Shown here: piece by piece, positions 47,586 to 60,900 of the stretch
Position numbering within the stretch: the first letter of the stretch is position 1
How the letters are laid out: every line of letters starts with the position of its first letter
Source: Pocillopora verrucosa
Taxonomy: Eukaryota > Cnidaria > Anthozoa > Scleractinia > Pocilloporidae
NCBI RefSeq assembly: GCF_036669915.1
Contig: NC_089317.1
Location: 2,518,071 to 2,582,070 of the forward strand
Direction of reading: 5' to 3'
Length of the DNA stretch: 64,000 nt
The notes under the pieces: generated by a model
Told to the model about the DNA's origin: nothing
Database searches by the model: none
What the model saw: only the letters and a program-made list of their open reading frames with translations
Position numbers and translations under genes: made by a program

Positions 47586-48845
47586 AATTCAAATGAAACT
47601 GTACACAGACTTCAGAAACGTGATGTCCAATTGAATGAATAATTTCTTCGTTTCTCCGCTTAGCCCAGCTTGATCTCTCAGTTTGTTTCTTGCCACCTGC
47701 GACTGTATTTTACGATTCAAATCTTTTCCATATACTCATTACATGTTTCGAAAGGACACACGTAATTACGATAACGTTAGCAGGTGAAATTATTACTCGA
47801 AAGTTAGAAAATTTTTGAAAAAAAGTCATGCGTATGTTTTTTTTAAAACTGAAACTTTTTTTTTCACTTGCGCTCTGTAATTTCGACTCCACGACTTGTT
47901 TAAGTTTCCCAACTAATAACCCTTAATTTCATAAGCACTACAACGAAGCCTAACCTTCCAACAGAGAAAAAAAATGGTTGCAAGTCTATTTTTTCCTGTC
48001 AAGAGGACCACACGCTTTGCAAATGCAAAATTAAACGCGTTGAATGATTTATTAGGAACCAAACAGAATAAAAAGTTCACACTTTGGTATCGACACGGCG
48101 AATGCAATGATTGGTTCGTTGATAAGTTCATTACATGCATACGTGTGTTTGTTTTGTTAACCAAGTAATTCATTGTTTTAAGGAGAATAAAAATGAAAAT
48201 GCTGTTGATGCCAAAATGAACTGCACGGTAATTGCTTTATTTCTCTCCATGATAATTTCTGGTCCTCAATCCGATAACTCTTTAATTTATACCTGCTACT
48301 TTTAAGAAACGCGTCGTCTAAAATCGAAGGAAAGATTTCAATTCTAGAGTCGAACGGGTTCAGATTCTGTCCATAACTCTAATAACGAAAAAAGGAAGCG
48401 TTAATGAACTGATCTTAATTTACGCAGGTTTAACATACATGGCCTACATGCATATTAGCGATGAACTAAGTAATCAGAGGGCGCCTGTGGCCAACTCCTG
48501 GATAAAGTATTAAAGAGAGAGATACTTGTAAAGTTGCTATCAATAAACGACGGTGTTAAAAAAAAGATAGAAAGTAGAACCATTGCAAGAAAAGAAAAAT
48601 TATAGTACTTGAGTATGTGATGAAAGCTCCGGGGGGTACATGGGTCATTTTTTGCTGGGTATGTGCAGCTGGCCTCTCAGAACCTCTGCCGTATTTTAGC
48701 CTATGTTGTGGCCAATTAAAGACCCCATCTTTGTCCGCTTTTGGGCAAGACCGGAATGGAACGAGAACCGTTTATTAAATATTAAATACGGTAACACTAG
48801 TTTTTTTGTGAAAAGATAGAGGGGCCGCAGCCAGGATAAAACATA
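47586..48845. other. Intergenic between genes F and G; repeat fragments only
   Basis: Upstream of gene F. Around 48,630-48,745 a GGGGGGTACATGGGTCA...GTGGCCAATTAAAGACCCC block looks like a dispersed coral repeat (from memory). ORFs at 47913-48173 and 47974-48168 overlap on opposite strands and have no domain. Confidence 0.4.
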
Positions 48846-49020
48846 TTGTAAAATTTAAAAAACGATCTCTGGCTAAAACTTTTAAAATACGAGCTTTCGG
48901 CTGTTTGCGCTACAGCCTTCAACGGGTAAAATAAAATTACCCGTTGAAGGCTGTAGCGCAAACAGCCGAAAGCTCGTATTTTAAAAGTTTTAGCCAGAGA
49001 TCGTTTTTTAAATTTTACAA
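48846..49020. repeat. Perfect 84-bp palindrome (foldback element)
   Basis: 48,846-48,929 is the exact reverse complement of 48,937-49,020 with a 7-base loop. A decayed one-arm relative lies in gene A intron 1 near 4,930-5,000 (AAAACGTTCTCTCG...TTTTAAAATATGAGCTTTCGG). It lies between genes F and G and has no coding capacity. Confidence 0.95.
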
Positions 49021-49871
49021 CTAGTTTTTTTACCATGAATCTTCCTGTTTATGAATCCTTGCGCCTAAAATCTCAAAAATGTGTTACCCCGTTCTAGTAA
49101 CTCTATTGAAAATTGCTGAAAATGCAAAACGATACCGGTCAGATTATGGTCCTGCTCTTGGTAACGACTAGCAGAAACCGATCATGCTTTATTTTTACCA
49201 TCAAAACAGTCACGTTTGAATAGAAAAACAACGAAACGAAACGACCATAATGATAAAACCGAAATTAACGTCGCTGCCGAAACGTTCGAAAAACCCCTGA
49301 AACGAAAGAAATAATGCTGTAAATTAACATTTTTTTTTTTAAGTCGTTGGTTCATGTTTCCGTGGGAATTTCCATGTCAACAGCTTGTTCTGTCACTCCC
49401 CAACTCTTGGTGATTCTCGCTGCTCCTCATTATGTTTAGTGCATGGACGATTCGAAGACCCTTCAAATTTGGTGTTTACGTTGATCATAGCACTAATCTA
49501 ATACATTCGAAGTCCATTTCAATTTAGTAAATGTCGAAACAGCCGTGTAAAGGCAATAAACATTGCAACGATCGATGCAATCACAATGGCGCCAGGACTT
49601 CGGACTTCTTCGGAAGGATAGATCTCGAGTTCGGAGCCGACTAATTACGACAAATTACGAAGACTCCACGCCAATTTGCATATCCCAAAGTGCCCACAAC
49701 AACTCGTCTCTAAACTATCGCATATCCACGAGTTAAAAACTGTTACCGGAATAAAATACTTTACTTTCATATCCAGTTTTAGCTTCTGAAGAAAATCAGT
49801 TAAATTCATTCGAAATGAATTTCAGAAATGAAATTCAAATGATTTCCGATAAGATTCCCAAATCTATGTTC
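49021..49871. other. 3' flank of sulfotransferase gene; nothing recognised
   Basis: AT-rich sequence without supported genes. It probably includes the 3' UTR of the sulfotransferase gene. Confidence 0.4.
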
Positions 49872-51135
49872 TTAGCTTTCTTCAGAATCAAAGAGCTTTG
49901 CCAGTTTACCTGGGAATGGAAAGTTAAACATTTTATAGTCGTTTTCGTATATCTTTGCTAACTGCAAGATTTTCGTATTAGGAATTTGCGAATAATATTG
50001 CAACAGGTCAGCGGTGGTGTTCGACGCGCGAACAGGAGGGAACGAAACGCGGTCGTCAATTCCCGCCTTTTTTACCAAATAAGGAGCTTCCTCAGCGAGA
50101 TCTTCGTAATGTCCAATAAAATCAAAGTTAATTGCACAAGGATGGCAAAGGTTGTCAAATGGTCTCCAGTGTTCATCGTACTCTTTTGTTTGCAGCAAAA
50201 AATTCGTGAATTCTGGAAACGTAACAACACTCCCTGTTTCGAGGGCATGTTGAGTAGCATTTGGCCGAAATCGTGCAATGATTTTTCTGCCAATTGCGCG
50301 TCGGAAAATTTTGTTGTCTTCTAGTAACTTGTCTTTGTAAGCTGAAAGTATGCGTTCCATCGGGTCGCGAACAAACAGGAACGTGAAATAACTCTTCAGC
50401 ATTTGCCGTGCTTCTTGCTCAGAAAAGTAATTCAAGTTGTTCTTAGCTACGGTAACGTTTGCATTACGAGACATTTCCTCATCTTCCTCTTTCAAAACGA
50501 AGAGTTCTTTCTGCCATTGCGTACTTGCAACTTTCGGGACAAAACAATAGATAACTTTTCTCTTCCGAAAGACCAGAAAATAGCGGAGATTAGTTCCAAA
50601 TAGAGAGTCACTGGCTTTGTGCCTCTTGCAGTAATCCGCAACCATCTTTCTTCGGGCCTGTATTCGATCTTCAAGTTGTCGAGCGTTTGTAAAGTCCTGA
50701 AAGCAACAGATTAAAACTTTATAGCTTGTATTTTAAAGTTTGTCAATCTAATGAGCGGCAAGAAATCTTATATTCTAAGGTACCAGTGGGGGAGTCGGAG
50801 TATTTGTGGGGATCCCATGATTTTTACGGAAAGGACCGGAAACGGAAGAGGTTGGGAGAGGAGTCGGTCGTCTCATCTCTAACATTAAGTGGGCAATATG
50901 GCAAATTGACTTCCGATGAGGAGAATACTTGATATCCCTTAAAAAAGATAAATTTACCTGTTCCCGTAGGAGCAGGTAAATTTTTTTGCGACACAATCAA
51001 AATTCTCCAACTTCCCCTTGCAGTCGATGAATAATGATCGGTCCCTTGGGAGTTATATTTAGCTACTGTTTCATACATTCGCAATTAGTAAGGCTCACTC
51101 ATTATTACATTACTAAAAGCAAATACGTAAATGAG

Positions 51136-51166
<31 letters not shown>

Positions 51167-52630
51167 GATCCATAATCGATACAACTCGATTGGAAGGTAA
51201 TATCTTGTAGAGGATTGTTTAAACGAGGAATGGGTATTTGCATTGAATTTTTACTCGTTGTACAACTCAAAAACACACACAGAATAATATATCAAACTAA
51301 CATGTAAATTTGAGTGAAAAACAATTGTTTGAATACCAAAAGAAAAAGACTTTAGTCCAATCATTTGCTTTTTAACAATTCCTATAATTTAGAGGGCAAT
51401 TCAAATAATAACCGTCAAATAAATTTAATTTGTATCATGATGTGATCCGTAACAGTCGGTTTCGTTACTTATCGATTACACTACATGTTCGCTACTTACA
51501 TGCCGAATTCGCTACTTACTTCATATTACCATTCTATCATTCTACTTCCACGATCACTTCGAACCAACGTGGTGGTTATCATCGACAAGAGAGAGAAATG
51601 GCAGACCTAGAAAAACGACTGTTAATGGTTCGCTCCTCTAACCTTTGGTCTGGAAGAGATTTCTTGATGACACCTTTTCACTGTGGGAAATTTCTATGAA
51701 AGAAGCTTACAATTTTTTAGACTTCGCCAATACGTTCCACCCTACAATCAGGTTTACTTCTGAGACGCAACCTCGCAACAATCACGAAAACCAACGAGCC
51801 GGTTGACAGCAAACCTTAAGGCAATTTGCATATAATCAGTTTAACTGACTCAAAATGGCAATCACGCAGTTGGGAGTATAAGTTACAGATATTGCTTGTG
51901 AACTAACAGAGGCAGCAAATTCTGCACGTTGGTAGCGAACATGTAGCAAAGTCGAACGTAGCGAACTTGACGAGTAGCGAAACCGGCGTAAAGCATGTGA
52001 TCAGACTCAAGCGAGATAGATTTGCAAAATTTTGTTCTCCGCGCGGATATTGCGAAAGGAAAAGAGGAAAGTGACGAAAAAATGTTGCCGAGGTGTGTCG
52101 TACTGAAATAAATTTTTGTTTTCCAAGAAATTGTCTCGTCTGGTCCGAATCAACCTCCTAATTATAGGATTCTTTAAGCAATAGAGCGTAATTTCTATCA
52201 GTTTAGCGCAATGTTGAGAGCACACGAAAACAGTTCAATGAAATAAATTGACTTTAATTTTCTTAAGGGTTACCGGTGCAGTAAACGACAAGTTTTTAGA
52301 CAAACCAGACCCTCGTAGTATATCAGATATTTTATAAAAGAAAACCTTTCTTTACTTACCACGGAATATTCCTTTCGAAGTGATGTTTTGGATTCTTCCC
52401 TAATCGTTGTCAGCGTAAACTTTGAAGTAAATTCTACATAATTAAAAACAGATCTCGTGAGAATTAATTTTTATTTTTAAGCCGGTCAGAAGCCATTTTC
52501 AAAGCAAGATATGCAGCATTCTAGATTCTAATCTCTACAAACCTTTATAGATATCTGACCACCAAATGCTTCCAATGCAGAAGAATATCAGAATTGTCCA
52601 ACAAATTCGAATCTTGAAATTAAAAGACAT
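49872..52630 (-). CDS. Gene G: carbohydrate sulfotransferase (Sulfotransfer_2 / CHST8-14-like)
   Basis: Three minus-strand exons join in frame: 52630-52543, 52433-52360 and 50696-49872 (328 aa). ATG 52630 opens a type II signal anchor (about residues 8-26, WTILIFFCIGSIWW), then a short stem. The catalytic domain shows the 5'-phosphosulfate loop PKVASTQW (108-115) and the 3'-phosphate motif RDPMERILSAY (164-174), both diagnostic for Golgi HNK-1/chondroitin-dermatan-type sulfotransferases that use PAPS. NATQ and NTTA are N-glycosylation candidates. Family members act in the Golgi lumen on GalNAc or other sugars; the substrate cannot be read here. Length is near the family norm. The first two exons are short and rest on phase continuity (1, 0) and the hydrophobic segment. 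Confidence 0.85.
51138..51168. repeat. (TC)n microsatellite in intron 2 of gene G
   Basis: About 14 TC dinucleotides on the plus strand. Confidence 0.9.
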
Positions 52631-54961
52631 TAATTCCGTTAGACACAAAAGCGACATACACAACAAGTCTTCAAATGGTTTTCTTTCTCTTCCAGTTCAT
52701 GTTCTTGCTTTGATTTATTCAAATAATCTACACTGGCGTTTTTGTTGAAGAGGTTCGGTTGTCATTAGAAATTTCAACCACAGTGAGTGAATCATCAATT
52801 TCATTTCAGGAGCTAAAACGGCCTTGATAAGACCAAAGAGAATTAAAAGTGCGTTTTCAAAAAGACTTGTTGTCTAAAAGAGTGAAAAGCTTCGAAAAAC
52901 TAATCTAAAAACTCATCTAAGTAACTGTCAAGATTACTTCCGCTAAGATTGTCGAGAAGTCAGTCATTCTCAAAGACAACAGCGTAAGTAATCATTTAAG
53001 TGACCGTTAGTAGACTAGAGACCATGTCTCTTGCTCCAGAGATAGTGGGCCTGACCTACGGAGGTTTTACAAAGACAAAACTAGGCGATAGTTAAGTCTG
53101 AAAAATTAATATAAAAATTAAACGAAGCCTTGTGCTGGGCTGTTTCAGAGGCCTAAATGACTACTACGCGCTAAAATTCCTCTTATTTACCTCTATTTTT
53201 TTGCCCATGATGCAACGGTCTGGGATCTAGTTTGCGTAGTGTCTCGTGCCACCAAAATATTTATTTCAACCTTCTTCGCAAACTCATTTGCCTAAGAAAG
53301 CGTTTCTTTTTTCAGGACTAATCTCACCTGGAAGAAAAGGCTAAGTACAATAACATGACAAAACAATAGAGCGTTTTTCGATTAAACCAAAACTAAAGCA
53401 ATCGTAACAGCCAGTCATAGCAAAGAAAATATCAGCAAGAGCCAATAAAATCTTGAAATAAAAACAAGAAAAACTCTGAAGCGCGGAAAACGTGGTCTTA
53501 GTTTTGAATCTGATTGGTTGAAAAAGTAGCAAGTTTTGTGTCAACATGTAGAAGGAAATAGCTGCCTAGTAAAATCAAAACAAATAACCGATTGGTTAGT
53601 TAATTCAAATTTTCTTCTAGAAGGTGTAAAATGCATCCGAAATTGGTGATCATCAATATTTAACTCGGATAGATAAACAAAAGGTCTTTAAAAAAGGTTT
53701 TATTTTTATAATCTTACATTCATACCAGCAAAGCAATATAAAAACTATTCAAAATTGTGAACATATTACAAACTGATATTATATATCGTAACACCGTAAC
53801 ACTACCTGTGATGATATTTTTTTTATTTTCCTTCAAAATACAATCTTCAGAAAACCACTTCCACCACTTTCAGGCTTTCATTAAGTCAAACGATCTATAT
53901 TGACATTTTCACGAGAAGGACTCGGTTTCCATGGAAAATAGCTGTTTCTTGTGGAAATGCTGTGAAATCATCGGGAGAGAGCAGAAATAAAAACACAAAA
54001 AATTAAAGCTTGTCGACGTTCGGGAGCTATTTTTTTTTCAAGAACTAGGAACTCACTGTTTCAAACTGAGTACTTCATCAGCTCAGGAAAGGAATTGTTG
54101 TTACACTGGCCTCGATTTAAAATATTTGTTTTTTGCTAGTTCAACTGTGAAATGATCACTCAAGTCCTTTCTTTGTGTTCTTTTTAACCCGTTTCGTTAA
54201 ACTACATAATGTGAGTATATAAAACTTTTTCCCTTTTTTCTTACAAAAGTGTTTAATAGTCCGTAAAAAGATAATTTTTTTAATTGCTGTGTCACCATTT
54301 ACTTAGTCACGAATTACAACAAAAAGGCTTAAAAAGCACAAAATTTGCCCTGAATAACGTATGAGGCATGGGTACAATAGTGTTATTCTATAGATTGATA
54401 GATATTAAATTTACGTGTTATATGGTTCACCAAGAGATTATAATCTATTTGGCACATGGCATACCACCGTGAAATTTTGTGGATAGCTCGATCATTCATA
54501 TATGAAGAATGATCGTATCTTCATTATCTGACACTAACGGGTAAAACAACTTTGAAATATAATATCATGAACCAAACATAAACCTTAACATAGTCGATAA
54601 AAATGATCAGTAACGTAAGTATTTCATAACTATTACAAGCAACAAAAACTCGAAGTCTTCATCACATAATAAAACTCCTTTAACTTTTTTTAACCTGAAA
54701 TTCTAATTGCATATTTTTCTAAAGGGCAAGAAACTCTATTCAAGGAAAATTAAGAAGTTCACTATTTGTATCGGTTTAATATTCCCGAATAAAGAAAATT
54801 CAAATGCCTTTCAGATAAATTGAAAGTGCCGTTTGCGAGGTACATGTCGCACTCAACTTCCAATCGCGACCCGTTTCCCTTAGAAAAGGGACGTGAGATT
54901 TTCTCAAAGCCACATTATAGCCAAGGATTGGGTAAATATTCACAGCTCTTCACTGATATAA
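52631..54961. other. Intergenic between genes G and H; one repeat
   Basis: It holds the putative promoter side of gene G and the 3' flank of gene H. A CCAAT-rich MITE copy spans about 53,345-53,560. The ORF at 53341-53547 falls inside that repeat. Nothing else is recognised. Confidence 0.45.
53345..53560. mobile_element. CCAAT-rich MITE upstream of gene G
   Basis: AGCCAATAAAATC, GCGCGGAAAACGTGG and TGATTGGTTGAAAAAG blocks in the order of the family, inverted relative to the copy at 63576-63808. Confidence 0.5.
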
Positions 54962-57900
54962 TTACAATATGCGAAAGTCTTTGAAGTTTATTCTTCGCTT
55001 GTAACCGCTGGCCACCATGACTCCTCCGCGCCCAATAGTCGGGAATCGACTCTTGAAAACGGCGACCACTACATCATCTATGAGAACCTTTACTTCGCTT
55101 CCGTTGACCTTGAGGCGCACATCATACCAACTTCCACCCCGCATGAATCCGTATGAGCATGTCAGGGATTTCGGTTTTCTTCGTTCCCCTTCGTTGATTT
55201 TGGTGCCTTGAAGGTACCCTATTTGAACGCAGTCATCGCGGTTGTAGGGTCTGGAAATGAGAGTGGAAATATGTTATGAAAGCATTACTTCGTGGAACCC
55301 CCCGTCTGAGAGAGAGTAAGAGTAATAAAAGGGGTAAGTTTCTATAGCAACTGTGCTGCTGAGTCGGTGGGAGGTATAACGAGATACTTTGGTGCTATCA
55401 ACTGAGTTGGTAAAGTAAACTAACCACCGTTAACAAGAGATTCCAAATCCGACGTTTTCAGCACAAGCCCGAAGGGCTACAGCTCGAAACGTCAGCTTTT
55501 AAACCCTTTACGGTGACCAATTTACGTTATCAACGCAGTTGATATTACTAAATTACACCGTCTATCAGGTGATTTAGAATGAAAAAATTATCGTAAAATA
55601 GTTGAAAGAACTTCATAAATATTTAAAGATAAAACAGTCTCATAAACCTGAGTAGTATTGAGATGGCCTGTTGGGTTTCATAAAGGTCAATTCCCTTATT
55701 TTTTAAGCCTTACAAGGCTTCAAAAAACAAAGACGTGGCCGCCAGAAGTACCGGTAAATGTTATTCAGCATTATTTTAAAAATCAGCTGCGATAGAAACT
55801 CGTGTGTTTGAGAAAAACTTACTAAGTGACTCATAGAGCAGTTCTTTGTTTTGTTTAGCACCAAGATTGGTCAAGAAACTCGCACCACATAGTCAACCAA
55901 TCAGGTGCAGCGCCAGAACCAATCATGACTTCATACTTTGCGTTTTTTTCGCGCTTGAGGTGGGCACATAGACTCACTCTGACTTCTCATGGGCTCTTAA
56001 TATTTTCTTTCGTTTGACAGGCCGTCTTAGTAAATTTGATTTAGAAATAGAGAGTATCGATGAAAATACGCCCCATCGAATAAAAATAGCTAAATCGTTT
56101 TTTTATAAATTTATTCTTACCGGAAGTAAACAAACTCGAAGCTGTCAGCGTTCTTCACATTAAACATGACGCCATACTTTCCACCCAGCAGACTCCCCTG
56201 AACATAAAAACTGACGCTGATGACGTAACTAGTGCCCAGGACATTTTTCGGGTACACTGCGCGGCACACACCGGGTTGAGTAGTGTCTTCAATTCCGGGA
56301 TAAGCCATTAAGGTGAAATAGCTCCCAGAATCCCTTGCGCCCTGACAATTCTTGGAAGTAAAAGGCAGTAACGGAAGCGATTTCACGGTAAAGTTCCTGA
56401 AACGAATGGACTTCTGGCAACCGCCCGTTACAAGAACACCGGTACCTTTGTTGGTGGAGGGAAAATGCGATTTAAAAGTTGCAGCAGCTAGGCCGTTCAT
56501 GAAAACGCTTACGATGTTACTGCGGATTTCCAGGCGGACGTTAAACCATTTCCCGCCTGCTACGGTGCAGGAACAGGGCCCGGTTTTGGCTCCTTCTCTC
56601 CTCTGCCGTCCGCCCATCATGTATCCTGTTTGGTAACAGTGATCCTTCCAGTAAGGTCTAGAACAAATTAACAATTGGTTCATGAGTTAGTTTAATTGGC
56701 ACGAAAAAAGGCGTACTAGTTGCGCAAGACAATTAGTTATAATCATTTTTTATTATAAAATGTTAGCATAAACCTTGTAACAATATCTGAAGTTCAACCT
56801 TAAGTCGTAATGGTGGCAGAGTGGACACTCGTTACTTTTTCAAACCTTAAGTGTTCACAAACACAAGTTGCTTTATCACCAAGCAACGCACATAACTATT
56901 TCGGCCAACTTGATCTTTCCTTTATTTTAAAAAGAAGAGAAGGAAGGGCAATTTTTCAGAGGAAGGCCTTTTGGTAAAAGGTTTGGTCGATAGGATCGGC
57001 GTTTATTCGAAGGGGGTGCTAATATGAGCCTTTACGATACGATGTTTAGGGTTATGCTTTAGGCGTTTACCTGAAGTAAATGAAGTCAGCATTATTGATA
57101 TCACGGGCATTGAAAATAATTCCAAGATATGCAATCCTGTCGCCACTCCAACCCAGATCACTGAACAAGTCCACGGACACTTGATAAGTAGATGTCTCCT
57201 CCAAGTTGACATTTTTCAGAAGAGCGCGGCAGAATCCTTGCGACCAGAAGTCGCCTTGACTTATCATGGAGTAGTACTTTGTGTTATCCTGCATTGTAGC
57301 ACAACTCCTTGTTTCAAACGGCAAAGAAGGTATATCGTTGATGATAAAGTTCTTGAACCGTACAACACTTCCACGGCGATTAGCCAATAACACACCCCCA
57401 GCACCTTTAGGAGGGAAGTGGCCTCGAAAAGAAGTCACGTGAACTCCTTCTAGGAAAACTGAAACTTCAGACTTTCGGACCTCGAGTGTAATGTGTATCC
57501 ATCGTGCATTGCGAGGTGGGCCGTGCGGACAGGAGCCGACCTGGGAACCATACCAGTTCAGCCGGCCTCGCTGGATCTCACCAGTTTGGAAGCACGGGTT
57601 GTCACTTGCTCCAACCCTGAGTGAGTAAAATTCCAAAAAATGGTTAAGCATTATAAGTTGATATCCCCATAGAAAAATAGTTATCTATATTAATAGTCGT
57701 CTATATTAACCTTAAAGAATTAACTTGAAGAATTAACTTGAAGAATTACAGAAAATACCTCCTCTTCAAAAATTTATTTTGCCTTCGTCAAATTCAAACT
57801 CCGGCTCGACTTGTGTTTTTAATTTTTTTTATCTGGAATATATGGGAAGGTGTTGTAAAATAGACATGTTTTCAGGGCTCTCAAAAAGTATGCAATCTTT

Positions 57901-60900
57901 CTTATGAACAGACTTAGGCCCAGCAATAAGGTACATGTTTCTGTACTTGGACTGTTCCAACTTGATTAAATGACTTTTCCTAAAATTCTTTTGAAACTCC
58001 CACAATGGAGAGAAACCATGCCATATATTTACACGGAAGAGGATATTATTTTATAAAATAATTCAAATAGTACACGCGCTCTGATTGGCAATAAAACCAT
58101 TTTACATAAGCGTCTGTAAACGCGGTTTTCGTTCCTCTTTCATTAGTTATTTTATAAAAGAAATGTAAGATGGTTTCCGTGTTTACATAGCCTGATGTAA
58201 ACACTTGGGAGGTTGGGAGATAACTCGATAAGCTGCTTATCTCGTGTTCTCCCAACCTCCCGCGTGTTTACATCAGGCTATGTAGACACGGAAACCATTT
58301 TACTTTTCTTCAATCACTGACCAGGGAAATTCAAATTTAATTCGTTTAGATAGAGTAGTTTTTGTTTCAGTGTCGTAAGACCAGGATCAAAGTAAACACA
58401 ACAGGCAATCACAGTAAAGGTAAAAATATCACGGGGAGCCACTCAGAGCTCAATGAAAAAACAAAAACGCCTAGGGCTTCTGTCTTGCATATGATTGGTG
58501 TAGAGGACGGCTCGAGTGTTCTGAACAAATTATAGAGCGAAGTTAAGCAAACCCATAGCAAACCCGTGAATGAAAGTGATCCTCGCAGTGATGTGCACTA
58601 CTTAGGCAGTAGTGAAAATAAGGCCTGAAAAAAAATGGTGGTTCTAAATAAACCCGTGAAGTGATGAATAGACGGTTAAGAATATATGAAAGTCATATAT
58701 TTGAACTGCGGATAAAGACGTGAATGAGTTCAAATCATGGGTTCAAATCCCGTACAGGCCTGAATTTTTTTTTCAGGCCTTATTTTCACTACTGCCTAAG
58801 TAGTGCACATCACTGCGAGGATCACTTTCATTCACGAAGTTTTCTTTATAAAACAATATATCATCTTCAACATTTTTACCTGAAGAATATAAAATCAAAG
58901 TTGTCCTCATTCTGAGCGTTAAAGAACACACCCACGTAGGTAACCACCATTGAGCCTTTAGTGCCAGGGATATAATAGTCAGCGGACAGCCTATACATGT
59001 CAGGCTCCGATGCTCTGTGCGCACTCAGTGCTCGGCAAAATCCATCTCTGGGCCAGAGACCCTGACTGGCATTTAAAGTGTATAGATCTCCATCTTCAAG
59101 TACGTTTACGCAAGATGACACTTGGCCTGAAAATGTGTTTTACAAAGAATTCCAGGATTAGTTTGTACGCCTTCTGAGCCTAATTATGAGATTGTGCGAT
59201 CCCATTTCAAGGCTCCATTAGCAGATGGAGAAGGAGGGAGAGGGGAGGGGTCTGAGTATCCCGTATCCTATAAATTTTTGGCCTAAATATCTTGTTGTTT
59301 ATATCCCTATAATTCTAAAGCTCGATATCCCGGAATCTCTATTTCAAATATCCCCTGTCCCATTTATTTTTTCCTCGAGTATCCCTTATTCCTATCATTT
59401 TTACCCCAAATATCCTGTATTCCGATAACTCCTAGAAGGGCCTCCATTTCATCATCATCTCGGCCATAGGGTAACTTTCCACCAAGTTGAAACAGCTCTA
59501 AAGGCGAAAGGAGCTGCACACGAGCCTTCCGTAAAAGAAACGTAATACGAACTAACCTCGTAGCAAACGGACGAAAATTATGTAGTTGATTTTCATGAAA
59601 CAATCTTATCTAATAATTTCGTGCTCTTCTTCAATTTCTTTCTTTCTTACAAGAAAACTTTCGACTGCGATTTAAATAGTCGTCTTTGTTTTCTCCCTTA
59701 TTTTGAATTCATTAAATGATTTTTACAATTTACTAATACAAACAGAATATTGCTCACAAAACTGTGTCGTCTTCACTTCAACATTTGCTTCTTTCCCGAT
59801 GCCGGCTTCTGTTCTAGCTTGTATACCGATTTTGTATGTTGTGCCGTGTTTTAAGTTGTCAATGATGAAGTCAGTTAGGTCAGAGGAGATGACCACTGTG
59901 TTATTGCTGTAAGTGATAACGTAGCTTATGACAGGAAATCCCCCACTGTCGTCTGGGTGGCTCCAGCTTAAGACCACGCTGTCGCATGTTGGTTCCCCGG
60001 TGAAGTCTCTTGGGCTACTTGGTGCGGCTGTGGAATACGAGCAGAGTAAAAGATTCAAAACGTGTATATTTTTTTTTAGACAAGATACCATGTTGGATCT
60101 TACCAAATCGGCGCTTTGGAAATTAGGTTACGGAGGCACGAAGCTTGTTAAGAAGTGTATCTGAGGTTTATTTAGCTCATTTAGTGATTGAGAGACGGTT
60201 TGCTTGTTTGTTTGACCGTTTGGTTAGTTGATTGACTTGAGCATATTCCGACTGAGCAATGCAAAACCAAAATCAAAATAATTAAAACAGCCAATCAGAA
60301 GAAAAGCGAGCATCATCATTAACCAATGAGAATTCAAAGCAAAACCAGGCATTCTACTTGAAGCACGGGAAAACGCGAGTAACCAAGTTGGGATTTGTTT
60401 CAGGTTTTTATTTGATTGGCTGAGATTTTGGCACGAGTTCTCCGCTAGACCAATCACAGAGCGGAAGAAAGAGGAACCAAAACAATCCATTACATTTTCA
60501 TCATATCCGTTTTGAACACTCAATTGTAAAATTGCTCTCTTCAGACGTTGCCATATGGTTTGAAGGTTTGTTCGAGTTTTCAAAACGGTCTTTCTTTAGT
60601 GACTTAATTTTCATTCATTAAAGCATTCATTCAAGAAGTCAGCTCCGGCAATGAAAAGGCCGTCTCCTGAGAGGCCAAGAGCCTTGTTCCTCTTCATTTT
60701 CAAAATGAAGTGTTAAGAACTCTTAAATGGCCTTATAGTATTTCCATACTCGTTACCTGAAGATCGTATCGCAAAGGTGTAGTTCTTCTTGGATTTCCCT
60801 ACTTCGTTTTCGGCCATGCAGACATATTCACCGAAGTCATCTACGCTATCAACGCTAACGCTGTACGAAATTGAATCCTCGCCATAAGCCAAAACTTGAC

